DNA from: Sideroxydans sp.
GTDB taxonomy: Bacteria; Pseudomonadota; Gammaproteobacteria; Burkholderiales; Gallionellaceae
Length of the DNA: 64,000 nucleotides
Assembly: GCA_024636935.1 (NCBI GenBank)
Contig: JAGXGC010000019.1
Coordinates: forward strand, 1 to 64,000
Direction of reading: 5' to 3'
Below the pieces are notes generated by a model. That model saw only the letters and a program-made list of their open reading frames with translations. It did no database searches and was not told where the DNA came from. Numbering within the stretch: position 1 is the stretch's first letter; every line of letters starts with the position of its first letter. A program made the translations under genes and the position numbers. Shown here in pieces: positions 34,909 through 43,356 of the stretch.

Positions 34909-35269
34909 CCATTCCTGGCGTACTTGCTCGATCTGCTTGAGCGCAATATCACGGTCTACCTGCTGGACGGTATCGCCTTTCTATTGTGCACTCAGCTCCG
35001 TAATCTGCTTCTGCAATGCCGCGATGGTGCATTGTGCGGCATCGAGTTCGGAACGTAGCGACTGGGAAATATCTCTCACGCTGCACACCCATGCGATTGT
35101 TTAGGGAGAAGACGCAGCGACAGTTCTACTGCGGTTGAAAGCAGCAGGACGTTTGGAAACAGAAGCAGCTTATCGAGATTGATACTCATAGCATCGAATC
35201 CCCTGCAACATTGCCGCCAGAGCATCTTTTGCCGGAGGCGGAGGTCCGATTGAATTATGACTGGATACT
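34909..35269 (-). other. Gap with in-frame coiled-coil remnant before the HD-GYP gene
   Basis: Read in the frame of the HD-GYP gene, 34909-34980 encodes VQQVDRDIALKQIEQVRQEW, a helix typical of PAS linkers, and 34984-35090 encodes LRSELDAAQCTIAALQKQ, a heptad-like coiled coil. A single TAG at 34981-34983 separates them, and another stop bounds the segment upstream, leaving only GTG as a possible start. The rest of the gap (35100-35269) shows nothing I can support. Confidence 0.5.
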
Positions 35270-36118
35270 TCAGTGGGGTTTGCCCAAGTCGCACACATTG
35301 TTTTCTTCAGGGCATACCAAGGCCATCGCATCAGTAGCTGGAATACGGAGCAGCTCACCAAGCGCAGTATAGTCATCTGGCAAAGCGGCATCATCCCAAC
35401 CGTTTGCTGAGTGACGCGCAAGATTGACCGCCAAAACGACGTTGCGAACGCGGATCAAGTTCGCATGTTCGTCATCCATCAGAGTCAGCAACAATTGAGG
35501 CAAACCCCATGCCTGCACCAACTCTTTCTGGAGCTCTTGCAAATTGAATCCCAGAACTTCTTCCTGTACCGCTTTACTACGCAGAGTTTTATCCTTTATC
35601 TGCATGGCATGTATCTTCAACATTTCTGCAGGTGAGAAACTCCACATCAACATCTCTGGAAGGTCATGCAGCAAAGCTGCGATGCGAACCTCCTCGTAAT
35701 GGAGATCGTTCAATCGAACTGCCCAGTCGAATGCATATGCGGCTGCTCGATGTGAGCGATGCACAACATGTAGTAATTGCACCAGCGCTTCCATCTGTCC
35801 CTTAAGTGCATCCTGTACAAAAGGATTGGCCGGCACCTTGTTGTAAAAAGCTTCAACGCCTAACATCAATAAGGCCTGCTCAATCTGCACGACCTCACTG
35901 GTCTGGCTGCGGTGTTTATGATGCTGCAGGTAACGCAATAGTTTCACTGTGAGCATCGGATCACCAGAGATAGCATTGGCTACATTGCGTGCACTCAGCT
36001 TATTGATATCCTCACGCAAGGTATCAAGCTCACGTGCGGTTTGTTTGAGAACGGGAATATCGGCCCGAGTCAGGAATTCGACTCTGGCGCTTAGTTTGTC
36101 GGTGTTCTGCTCTGACAT
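35270..36118 (-). CDS. HDOD-domain signalling protein
   Basis: A 282-residue HDOD protein, a degenerate relative of HD phosphohydrolases used in signalling. The HDOD core spans about residues 20-235: LTRADIPVLKQTARELDTL, AISGDPMLTVKLLRYLQHHKHR, EEVRIAALLHDLPEMLMWSFSP, LGFNLQELQKELVQAWGLPQLL. No catalytic HD pair is required in this family. It is on the same strand as the HD-GYP and hemerythrin genes. Confidence 0.88.
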   Translation of the reverse strand: MSEQNTDKLSARVEFLTRADIPVLKQTARELDTLREDINKLSARNVANAISGDPMLTVKLLRYLQHHKHRSQTSEVVQIEQALLMLGVEAFYNKVPANPFVQDALKGQMEALVQLLHVVHRSHRAAAYAFDWAVRLNDLHYEEVRIAALLHDLPEMLMWSFSPAEMLKIHAMQIKDKTLRSKAVQEEVLGFNLQELQKELVQAWGLPQLLLTLMDDEHANLIRVRNVVLAVNLARHSANGWDDAALPDDYTALGELLRIPATDAMALVCPEENNVCDLGKPH

Positions 36119-36173
36119 GTGCCCTCCCCTGGGTACGCTTGCAGTGAAGTTTACGACAATTCGATGAAATACT

Positions 36174-37070
36174 TTAGCTTTGTAACGCCAGCGTACCGCT
36201 CCGTCCTTCGAGACTGCCCATCGTTACTTCGTGACGCGGCAGGTCAGCTTGATTCAGTCCCAGCAGATATTGATGCATGGATACCAGTTCATAGCCCTGC
36301 TGCTGCCAGCCTTGCAACAGTTGTTCGAATATCGGCATCCACTTCTGCCCTTCCAATTCTGCGTGCAGGGTGTAGACATGTCCTGTAGGTGATGGCGTCT
36401 GGGTCAGCTTCAACAAATGCTCAGCGACATTATCGAGGGTGATGCCATCGCGGCCAATCAATTCATCAAGCGTCGGCAAAGTGGTCGGCAGTTGCGGGCA
36501 AGCAATGATCTCTGCCTCCCAAGTCGGAATGAAGGGATGTGTGCCGCGCGTATCGGAGCTGTAGTCGAAGTTCAGATGCTGCGTCTGGCGTAATGCGTAG
36601 CGGTTGGTCTGCCAGCCAGCGGCGGCATGTGCCTTGGGCGCTTCGCCGAAGATGGCGGTGAATCGATCCACTGCGCGTTGCATCTCGCGCTTCGTCCACG
36701 CTGCATCTTTTCCAGCCACATGATCCTGCCAGCGGATATGGTCATAGCAATGGATGCCGACCTCGAAACCCGCATCACGCACCGAACGCATGATTTCACC
36801 GCATTTCTTGCCGATGTCAGGCCCCGGCAGCAGCGTGCCGTACATCAGGGTCTTGAAACCATAATGTTCTAGTACCGAAGTGCGCGAGACTTTCTTCATG
36901 AAGCCGGGGCGGAACACGCGCTTGATGGCACGGCCGGTGTGATCGGGCCCCAAAGAGAAGAAGAAGCTAGCTTGAGCTTGGTGGCGTTGCAGGACTTCGA
37001 CCAGACGCGGCACACCTTCACGTGTTCCGCGGTAGGTGTCGACGTCGATCTTGAGAGCGATTTGTTTCAT
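36174..37070 (-). CDS. arnD: 4-deoxy-4-formamido-L-arabinose-phosphoundecaprenol deformylase
   Basis: A 298-residue polysaccharide-deacetylase family enzyme. It begins MKQIALKIDVDTYRGTREGVPRLVEVLQRHQAQASFFFSLGPDHTGRA, the NodB-type metal and catalytic region seen in ArnD. Later GIHCYDHIRWQDH supplies further metal ligands. In the Ara4N pathway it removes the formyl group after transfer of the sugar to undecaprenyl phosphate. It is the last gene of the arn cluster, separated from the preceding gene by a hairpin terminator. Confidence 0.93.
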   Translation of the reverse strand: MKQIALKIDVDTYRGTREGVPRLVEVLQRHQAQASFFFSLGPDHTGRAIKRVFRPGFMKKVSRTSVLEHYGFKTLMYGTLLPGPDIGKKCGEIMRSVRDAGFEVGIHCYDHIRWQDHVAGKDAAWTKREMQRAVDRFTAIFGEAPKAHAAAGWQTNRYALRQTQHLNFDYSSDTRGTHPFIPTWEAEIIACPQLPTTLPTLDELIGRDGITLDNVAEHLLKLTQTPSPTGHVYTLHAELEGQKWMPIFEQLLQGWQQQGYELVSMHQYLLGLNQADLPRHEVTMGSLEGRSGTLALQS

Positions 37071-37104
37071 TTGGATCAGTGAATTCGAAGCATAGTTAAA
37101 GAAA

Positions 37105-37138
37105 AAGCGGAGCCACAGGTTTCCCCTCTGCTCCGCTT
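37105..37138 (-). terminator. Terminator between arnA decarboxylase and arnD
   Basis: On the minus strand aagcggagc (37130-37138) pairs with gctccgctt (37105-37113) around a 16-base loop and is followed by tttctt. It falls inside the arn cluster, so arnD would be expressed by read-through or from its own promoter. Confidence 0.7.
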
Positions 37139-37160
37139 CCTTTGCATCCAGAACCTGCGA

Positions 37161-38204
37161 TTAATCTACAAGGCCCTTCGCTTCTGCGATCTGCGTGCGA
37201 TAAGCATCGAAGATCTTGCGCAGGGTGTCGGCCATATTTGTGGTTGGCTTCCAGCCCAGCTCTTCGCAGGTGTTGGTGATCTTAGGAACGCGGTTCTGCA
37301 CGTCTTGATAACCCTTGCCGTAGTAAGCGTCGGAAGTCGTTTCGACGATCTTCACCTTCTTGGCGGATTCGCTGTACTCGGGGTACTCGTTCGCCAGCTT
37401 GAGCATCATGTCAGCCAAATCGCGGATGGCGTAGTTGTTAGTCGGATTGCCGATGTTGTAGATCTTGCCGGTGGCGATGCCATCCTTGTTATCAATGATC
37501 TTCATCAGTGCGTCGATACCGTCGTCGATATAAGTGAAGGCACGTTTCTGATGGCCGCCGTCGACCAAGCTGATGTTGTTGCCACGGATGATGTGACCGA
37601 GGAACTGGGTCACTACGCGTGAGCTGCCTTCTTTAGGCGTATTGATGGAATCCAGACCTGCGCCGATCCAGTTGAACGGACGGAACAGGGTGAAGTTCAG
37701 GTTGTCCTGCATGCCGTAGCCCCAGATCACGCGGTCCATCAGTTGCTTGGAGTTGGAATAGATCCAACGCGGCTTGTTGATCGGGCCGCAGATCAGTTCG
37801 GAGTTTTCCGGATCGAATTCTTCGTCGTGGCACATGCCATAGACTTCGGAAGTGGACGGGAACACCAGATGTTTGTTGTATTTCACTGAAGCACGCACGA
37901 TGGGCAGGTTGGCTTCGAAGTCCAGTTCGAATACGCGCAGCGGCTGCTTCACGTAAGTTGCCGGTGTGGCGATGGCTACCAGTGGCAGGATCACATCGCA
38001 TTTCTTAACGTGGTATTCGACCCACTCTTTGTTGATGGTGATGTCGCCTTCGAAGAAATGGAAGCGCGGCTTGCCGATCAGATCAGTGATGCGGTCAGTA
38101 CTCATGTCCATACCGTAGACTTCCCAGTCGGTGGTTTCGAGAATGCGGTTGGACAGATGGTGACCGATGAAACCGTTCACACCCAGGATCAGGACTTTCT
38201 TCAT
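37161..38204 (-). CDS. arnA: UDP-glucuronate C4-dehydrogenase/decarboxylase (ArnA C-terminal domain)
   Basis: A 347-residue short-chain dehydrogenase equal to the C-terminal half of E. coli ArnA, which oxidises and decarboxylates UDP-glucuronic acid to UDP-L-Ara4O. Motifs are VLILGVNGFIGHHL (NAD binding), PLVAIATPATYVKQPLRVFELDFE, PSTSEVYGM and RWIYSNSKQLMDRVIWGYG with the Tyr-x3-Lys-like pair. The ATG at 38204 begins the Rossmann fold; the extra 27 residues of the longer frame are not conserved in type. The formyltransferase half is a separate gene upstream. Confidence 0.92.
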   Translation of the reverse strand: MKKVLILGVNGFIGHHLSNRILETTDWEVYGMDMSTDRITDLIGKPRFHFFEGDITINKEWVEYHVKKCDVILPLVAIATPATYVKQPLRVFELDFEANLPIVRASVKYNKHLVFPSTSEVYGMCHDEEFDPENSELICGPINKPRWIYSNSKQLMDRVIWGYGMQDNLNFTLFRPFNWIGAGLDSINTPKEGSSRVVTQFLGHIIRGNNISLVDGGHQKRAFTYIDDGIDALMKIIDNKDGIATGKIYNIGNPTNNYAIRDLADMMLKLANEYPEYSESAKKVKIVETTSDAYYGKGYQDVQNRVPKITNTCEELGWKPTTNMADTLRKIFDAYRTQIAEAKGLVD

Positions 38205-38214
38205 TTTTATAGCC

Positions 38215-39132
38215 TCAACGATTGAATTCAAATTCTTCAGTGCCGTACTTGCCGGCGAAATCTTGTGCGGACATCTCGCTGCCATCCAGCTCGAAACGCA
38301 CTACTTGCAATAGTCCTTTGCCGCATCGTGCGTGGGCTTTGCCATCACGGATATAAAACGCCGCATTTCCTGTTGCATCACCCTGTGCCATCAAGGTTTG
38401 CAGGATGCGCATGGGCTTGCCCATCAGTGTCGTAGTCGCTCCCGGATACGGCGGCGCCACGGCGCGGACGAGATTATGAATGTTTTGCGCGCTCTGTGCC
38501 CAATCAATCTCACCATCCTGCGGTTTTCGACCTCCAAAATAGCCACCTTTGGATAGATATTGCTTCACACGCGGTGCATTTCCTGCCAATAAGGCGGGCA
38601 GCACATCGTTCAATGCCATTTCGGCCGCAACGGTCACCTTCAGGAACACTTCGTGCGCCGTATCGTTCGGCAGGATAGGCACGGCCTGCTGCGCCACGAT
38701 ATCGCCGTTGTCCGGCTTCTCGGTCATGTAGTGCAGCGTGGTGCCGGTCTCGGTCTCGCCATGGATGATGGCCCAGTTCACCGGTACACGGCCGCGATAT
38801 TTCGGCAGCAAGGAACCGTGCATGTTCAAAGCGCCCTGCTTGGGAATCGCCAGCAGTTCCGGCTTCAACATCTCGCGGTAGTAGAACGAGAAATAGAAAT
38901 CAGGCCGCAAGGCTTTTATCTGCGCAATCACTTCTGGCGTATTCGGATTATCCGGCGTGATAGTCGTAATGCCATGCAACTCGGCCAGCTTCTGCACGCT
39001 ATCGAACCAGATGTTCTCGTTCGGATTATCGCGGTGTGTCACCACCAGCGCCACATCGACACCGTGTGCCAGCAAGACGCTCAGGCAACGGTAGCCTACG
39101 TTATGGTAGGCAAAAACGACCGCACGACTCAT
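38215..39132 (-). CDS. UDP-Ara4N formyltransferase (ArnA N-terminal domain)
   Basis: A 305-residue formyltransferase matching the N-terminal half of ArnA, which formylates UDP-L-Ara4N with 10-formyltetrahydrofolate. It shows VVFAYHNVGYRCLSVLL, LNMHGSLLPKYRGRVPVNWAIIHGE with the catalytic Asn-His region, and PDNGDIVAQQAVPI. The C-terminal OB-like domain follows residue 205. In E. coli this and the decarboxylase are one protein; here they are two genes 10 bases apart. Its start overlaps the arnC stop by 4 bases. Confidence 0.9.
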   Translation of the reverse strand: MSRAVVFAYHNVGYRCLSVLLAHGVDVALVVTHRDNPNENIWFDSVQKLAELHGITTITPDNPNTPEVIAQIKALRPDFYFSFYYREMLKPELLAIPKQGALNMHGSLLPKYRGRVPVNWAIIHGETETGTTLHYMTEKPDNGDIVAQQAVPILPNDTAHEVFLKVTVAAEMALNDVLPALLAGNAPRVKQYLSKGGYFGGRKPQDGEIDWAQSAQNIHNLVRAVAPPYPGATTTLMGKPMRILQTLMAQGDATGNAAFYIRDGKAHARCGKGLLQVVRFELDGSEMSAQDFAGKYGTEEFEFNR

Positions 39133-40142
39133 TCTTCGCCGCCCACGAACAGATCGGCAGGCGCTTCAACAGCAGCCTTGGGCTTACGTGTGCGTTTGGG
39201 CTTCTCTTCTGCCTTTTCCAAGATGGCTTCCACCAGATAGCGCGGCCTATGACGCACCTGCTGGTAGATACGACCGATGTACTCACCCAACAAACCGATG
39301 CCGAACAGCGCGATACCGATCAGGAAAAACATCAGTGCGAACAGGGTGAACAAGCCTTCTGCTTCGGGGCCGATGATCAGGCGGCGAATCACTAGGAAGA
39401 CGAAGAACACTCCCGAACCCAGCGAGATCAGCATGCCCAGCATGGAGAAAATCTGCAACGGCACCAGCGAGAAGCTGGTCATCAGATCGAAGTTGAGGCG
39501 GATCAGGCTGTACATCGAATATTTGGATTCGCCCGCAGCACGTTCCTCATGTCCTACGGCGACTTCAGCCGGATTCTTGGCAAAGCTGTAGGCCAGCGCC
39601 GGGATGAAGGTATTCACCTCTTGGCAACTGTTGACCGCATCAATGATGTTGCGGTCATAGGCGCGAAACATGCAGCCCTGGTCGGTCATTTTGATGCGAG
39701 TGATCTTTTCGCGCAGGCCATTCATGGCACGCGAAGCGACGTGACGCCACCAGCTATCGTTACGTTGACGACGGATGGAACCTACATAGTCATGTCCCTC
39801 GTCCATCTTGGCCAACAACAGGTGTGTGTCTTCCGGCGGATTCTGCAGATCGGCATCCAATGTCACCACGCGCGCGCCCTTGCTGTGCTCGAAGCCGGCC
39901 ATGATCGCCATATGCTGGCCGAAATTACCGTTGAACAGCACGACGCGGGTTACATCCGGACGTTGTTGGAACTGCTCACGCAGGATGGCGGCAGAACGGT
40001 CGCGGCTGCCGTCATTGATGAATATGACTTCATACGGAAGCGCCAGCTTGTCTAGCGCCGGATAGAGCCGATCGAACAAGGATTGCAGCCCCTGCTCTTC
40101 GTTGTAGACGGGAATGACGACGGAAAGTTGGATAGCGCTCAT
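39129..40142 (-). CDS. arnC: Undecaprenyl-phosphate Ara4N-formyl transferase
   Basis: A 337-residue GT2 glycosyltransferase that moves the formylated sugar onto undecaprenyl phosphate. The catalytic domain begins QLSVVIPVYNEEQGLQSLFDRLYPAL and has VVTLDADLQNPPED and MTDQGCMFRAYDR. Two membrane segments near residues 235-255 and 268-290 anchor it at the cytoplasmic membrane. The basic tail (KPKRTRKPKAAVEAP) is longer than in E. coli ArnC. Confidence 0.92.
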   Translation of the reverse strand: MSAIQLSVVIPVYNEEQGLQSLFDRLYPALDKLALPYEVIFINDGSRDRSAAILREQFQQRPDVTRVVLFNGNFGQHMAIMAGFEHSKGARVVTLDADLQNPPEDTHLLLAKMDEGHDYVGSIRRQRNDSWWRHVASRAMNGLREKITRIKMTDQGCMFRAYDRNIIDAVNSCQEVNTFIPALAYSFAKNPAEVAVGHEERAAGESKYSMYSLIRLNFDLMTSFSLVPLQIFSMLGMLISLGSGVFFVFLVIRRLIIGPEAEGLFTLFALMFFLIGIALFGIGLLGEYIGRIYQQVRHRPRYLVEAILEKAEEKPKRTRKPKAAVEAPADLFVGGEE

Positions 40143-40177
40143 AGGGACGGCATTCTACCGCAGTGATGTGGATTGCA

Positions 40178-41302
40178 CTAAATCGACAGTGTATTTCGCA
40201 CAGCGCTGACCACTCGCTCCACATCTGCCTCGCGCATTCGCGGGAACAGGGGCAAAGTGACAATGCGCTTACCGACACTCTCGGCCACAGGGAACATGCC
40301 TTCCTTGAAGCCACGGTCTCGGTACAGCTGGAACAGGTGGATGGGCGGATAGTGAACGCCACAACCGATGCCATGTTGCTCTTTCATCACCTTCATGAAA
40401 TCTGCTCGTATCGTTCCTTGCGGCAACACCAGCTGGAACATATGCCAATTACTGTTCTCGAAATTCGCCAATGGCAATTGCGCGTCCGTCTGCTGTTCGA
40501 AATCCGTCCCGAACGACTCGAAGTAATGTTTGGCCAAAGCATGGCGCCGCGCAGTGATTTCATTCAGTTGCTGTAACTGATTCAGACCGATGACAGCAGC
40601 AACATCTGTCATGTTGAACTTTCCGCCCAGCACATCGACATCCATACCGTCGAAGCCAGTTCGGGTTACGCCTTGCAGGCGGTACTTCTCAGCTAAACGC
40701 GCTTCGCTCTCATTATTCAGTACCAGACACCCGCCTTCAGTGGTGGTGAGATTCTTGTTGGCCTGAAAGCTGAACGAAACGAAATCGCCGAAGCTGCCGA
40801 TACGCTTGTCCTGCCATAGTGAGCCGATAGCTTGTGCTGCATCTTCTACCACGCGCAGTTTGTATTTTGCGGCGATGGCATACAGTCGGTCTCTATCCAC
40901 CGGCAAGCCAGACAGATCCACGGGGATGATGGCTTTGGTACGCGGCGTGATGGCAGCTTCCAGCTTGTCCAGATCGATGTTGCGTGTGACAGGATTGATG
41001 TCCGCGAACACTGGGGTCGCGCCGACTTCGATGATGACGTTGGAGGTCGCCACCCAGGAGATGGGGGTGGTGATGACTTCGTCCCCTGCTCCGATACCCG
41101 CGATACGCAAAGCGATTTCCATGGTGCAAGTGCCAGAGTTAAAGGTGCGCACTGGGCGTCCACCGAAATAAGCCGAGAGTTGCTTCTCGAACTCCGCAAC
41201 TTTGGGGCCGCTGGTGATCCAGCCAGAACGCAAGACCTCGCCGACAGCCGCGATGGCCGCTTCATCGATATAGGGACGTGTAAAAGGAAGGAATTCACTC
41301 AT
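40178..41302 (-). CDS. arnB: UDP-Ara4O aminotransferase
   Basis: A 374-residue PLP-dependent DegT/DnrJ/EryC1 family aminotransferase that converts UDP-L-Ara4O to UDP-L-Ara4N using glutamate. Key parts are FLPFTRPYIDEAAIAAVGEVLRSGWITSGPKVAEFE, VEDAAQAIGS and FSFQANKNLTTTEGG, where the Lys binds PLP. The ATG at 41302 overlaps the stop of the small membrane gene by 4 bases. The longer frame to 41539 lies inside that gene and is not used. Confidence 0.93.
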   Translation of the reverse strand: MSEFLPFTRPYIDEAAIAAVGEVLRSGWITSGPKVAEFEKQLSAYFGGRPVRTFNSGTCTMEIALRIAGIGAGDEVITTPISWVATSNVIIEVGATPVFADINPVTRNIDLDKLEAAITPRTKAIIPVDLSGLPVDRDRLYAIAAKYKLRVVEDAAQAIGSLWQDKRIGSFGDFVSFSFQANKNLTTTEGGCLVLNNESEARLAEKYRLQGVTRTGFDGMDVDVLGGKFNMTDVAAVIGLNQLQQLNEITARRHALAKHYFESFGTDFEQQTDAQLPLANFENSNWHMFQLVLPQGTIRADFMKVMKEQHGIGCGVHYPPIHLFQLYRDRGFKEGMFPVAESVGKRIVTLPLFPRMREADVERVVSAVRNTLSI

Positions 41303-41670
41303 GCTCTTGAAATGATGATGACGCCGAAGATGATGATTCCCATGCCGACCAGCTTGGTGACATTGAAGTCTTCGCCCAGCAGATACTTGGCCGCGATCGC
41401 ATTCACCACATAGGCCATGGACAACATGGGAAAAGCGATGCTGACTGGCACGCGGGACAAGGCCAGTATCCACACCACGACGCTGATGCCATAGCAAAAC
41501 AAGGCTGTGACGATATGCCATTCGGTAGCCAGTTTCCAACCGATGGGCAACACGTTGGCCATGCTGAATTCGAAATGGCCGATGGCATTGGTTCCCGACT
41601 TCATCAGGATCTGGGCAGCGGCGTTCAGCATCACGCCAATAAAGATAAGACTAAAATTGAGCAGGCTCAT
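41299..41670 (-). CDS. Small EamA/SMR-type membrane protein, probable Ara4N-lipid flippase
   Basis: A 123-residue protein with four membrane segments and a short EamA/SMR-like fold: NFSLIFIGVMLNAAAQILMKSG at the start, VWILALSRVPVSIAFPMLSMAYVVNA and GMGIIIFGVIIISRA at the end. Its place between arnT and arnB, overlapping both by 4 bases, makes an ArnE/ArnF role likely, moving undecaprenyl-phosphate-Ara4N across the inner membrane. Enterobacteria use two such proteins; only one is seen here, so it may act as a homodimer. Confidence 0.8.
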   Translation of the reverse strand: MSLLNFSLIFIGVMLNAAAQILMKSGTNAIGHFEFSMANVLPIGWKLATEWHIVTALFCYGISVVVWILALSRVPVSIAFPMLSMAYVVNAIAAKYLLGEDFNVTKLVGMGIIIFGVIIISRA

Positions 41671-43316
41671 GGCTTGCTCACCACAACGAGTTGGTGGTCT
41701 CGAAACATCTCTTTCATTGCCAGACCTTTCTTCTCCAGTTCAGGAAGCACGCGCAACGGCATGATCGCATAGGCTTCCTTGTCGTTATTCCAGCGCTGCA
41801 CGAACGTAGTGATGTCGGGTATCCACTTTTGCGGTTCCTGCTGGATACCGAATGCCATCTCATCCTTGAAATCGACCAGTATGAACGTGCGCTTGAGATA
41901 GAACGGCAGCGTCTGTTCATAGTTCTCGATCGAATAGAACGGGGCATCGGGTTTGATCTGAGATGCAATCGCTTCGGCGATCGGGTAGCCGGAGCGTTCA
42001 CGTGCGATGGTGTTGTACCCGGTGATGCCGATCTGCCCGGCAAGCAGAGATGCTAGTGCCAGTACTGCAAGCGAGGCCCCTACTTTTCCGCGCCGAATAC
42101 CGTATAGCGCCACACCAGTACCTACCAGCCAGATCACGGCAGCAACCATCAGCCAATCGGCGTAGGCCGAATACATCTCATGTTGCACAGGATTCTCAGA
42201 CTGCTGATTCACCAATGGCCCCAGTCCGAACAACAGGACAAGCAATAGCGGCAGCACTGGCGCGATCATCCAGAACAGACGGCGAGCGGACATCTCTGCG
42301 ATCTGCTTGCCCATCAACAAGGCCAGCGCTGGGAACATCGGCAGCAGATAGGACGGCAGCTTGGAGCTGGAGAGCGAAAAGAATACATATACGAACACCA
42401 CCCATACCAGCAGAAAACGCTCCGGGCTGAAGCGACGAGCCTCAGCAACACCACCGCGCCATGTGCGCAGGAGTGCATCGAACATCAGTACCGTCCAAGG
42501 CAGCATGCCGAATAGAATAATCGGCACGAAATAGTGCCAAGGCTGATAACGGGAATGCACCTTGGTCAAAAATCGCTCAAAGTGCTCGTGTATGAAGAAG
42601 AACTGGAAGAACTCTGGATTCGCCTGCATCACCAACACGAACCAGGGTGCAGCGACCGCAAAGAAGGCCAGCAACCCGCTGAACCAGTGCATGCGCAGCC
42701 AAACGGCCACATCACGATTGAAGATCGAATATAGGAACAAGGCTGCACCGGGCAGGATCAGTCCCATCAATCCTTTGCTCAATACCGCCAGTGCCATGGC
42801 AGCCCAAGCAAGGATCATCCAGTTGCGCCTGAAGGGAATGGCTTGCTCCTTCTGCGCCAGCAACAGTGAAAAGATGCCGAGCGTAATGAAGAAGGTGACC
42901 CCCATATCCAGCGTATTCACATGCGCCATCAGCACGTAGAGCATGCTGCTGCACAGAATCAGCGCGGCGTACAGCCCAGCTTCGCGCCCGAACAAACGCA
43001 TACCGACGAATCCGGTGAGCAGGATGCCGAGGAATCCTGTCAGGGCAGTCCACAGACGTGAAGTCCATTGATGTTCCCCGAACACCTCGTAGGCCACCGC
43101 CGTAGCCCAGTATTGCAGCGGCGGTTTTTCGAAGTATTTGAAGTCATTGAGATGCGGGGTGACCCAATCACCGCTAACCACCATCTCGCGCGGGATCTCC
43201 GCATAGCGGCCTTCATCCGGCTTGATCAGTTTTCGGTATTCCAGATTGCCGAACCAAATAACAACCAGCGCCAGTAGCAGCAGCCACAATGTGCGTCGCG
43301 AGAAAGGAAGGTTCAT
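41667..43316 (-). CDS. arnT: Lipid A Ara4N transferase / PMT-family glycosyltransferase
   Basis: A 549-residue GT83/PMT family membrane enzyme that transfers L-Ara4N to lipid A phosphates on the periplasmic side, lowering the negative charge of LPS. The first periplasmic loop has YRKLIKPDEGRYAEIPREMVVSGDWVTPHLND, the family signature with catalytic Asp-Glu. About twelve hydrophobic segments follow, then a periplasmic C-terminal domain. The ATG at 43316 is preferred to a TTG at 43325. It heads the arn cluster. Confidence 0.9.
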   Translation of the reverse strand: MNLPFSRRTLWLLLLALVVIWFGNLEYRKLIKPDEGRYAEIPREMVVSGDWVTPHLNDFKYFEKPPLQYWATAVAYEVFGEHQWTSRLWTALTGFLGILLTGFVGMRLFGREAGLYAALILCSSMLYVLMAHVNTLDMGVTFFITLGIFSLLLAQKEQAIPFRRNWMILAWAAMALAVLSKGLMGLILPGAALFLYSIFNRDVAVWLRMHWFSGLLAFFAVAAPWFVLVMQANPEFFQFFFIHEHFERFLTKVHSRYQPWHYFVPIILFGMLPWTVLMFDALLRTWRGGVAEARRFSPERFLLVWVVFVYVFFSLSSSKLPSYLLPMFPALALLMGKQIAEMSARRLFWMIAPVLPLLLVLLFGLGPLVNQQSENPVQHEMYSAYADWLMVAAVIWLVGTGVALYGIRRGKVGASLAVLALASLLAGQIGITGYNTIARERSGYPIAEAIASQIKPDAPFYSIENYEQTLPFYLKRTFILVDFKDEMAFGIQQEPQKWIPDITTFVQRWNNDKEAYAIMPLRVLPELEKKGLAMKEMFRDHQLVVVSKP

Positions 43317-43356
43317 CTTTGGCAATTGAGTTTAGAAAGCGAGCGCGAATTTTATC

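Noticed and set aside
35076-35294. 72-aa reading frame between HDOD and HD-GYP genes
   Set aside because: Composition is not protein-like, it overlaps the HDOD end, and there is no binding site; the other frame here shows coiled-coil coding instead.
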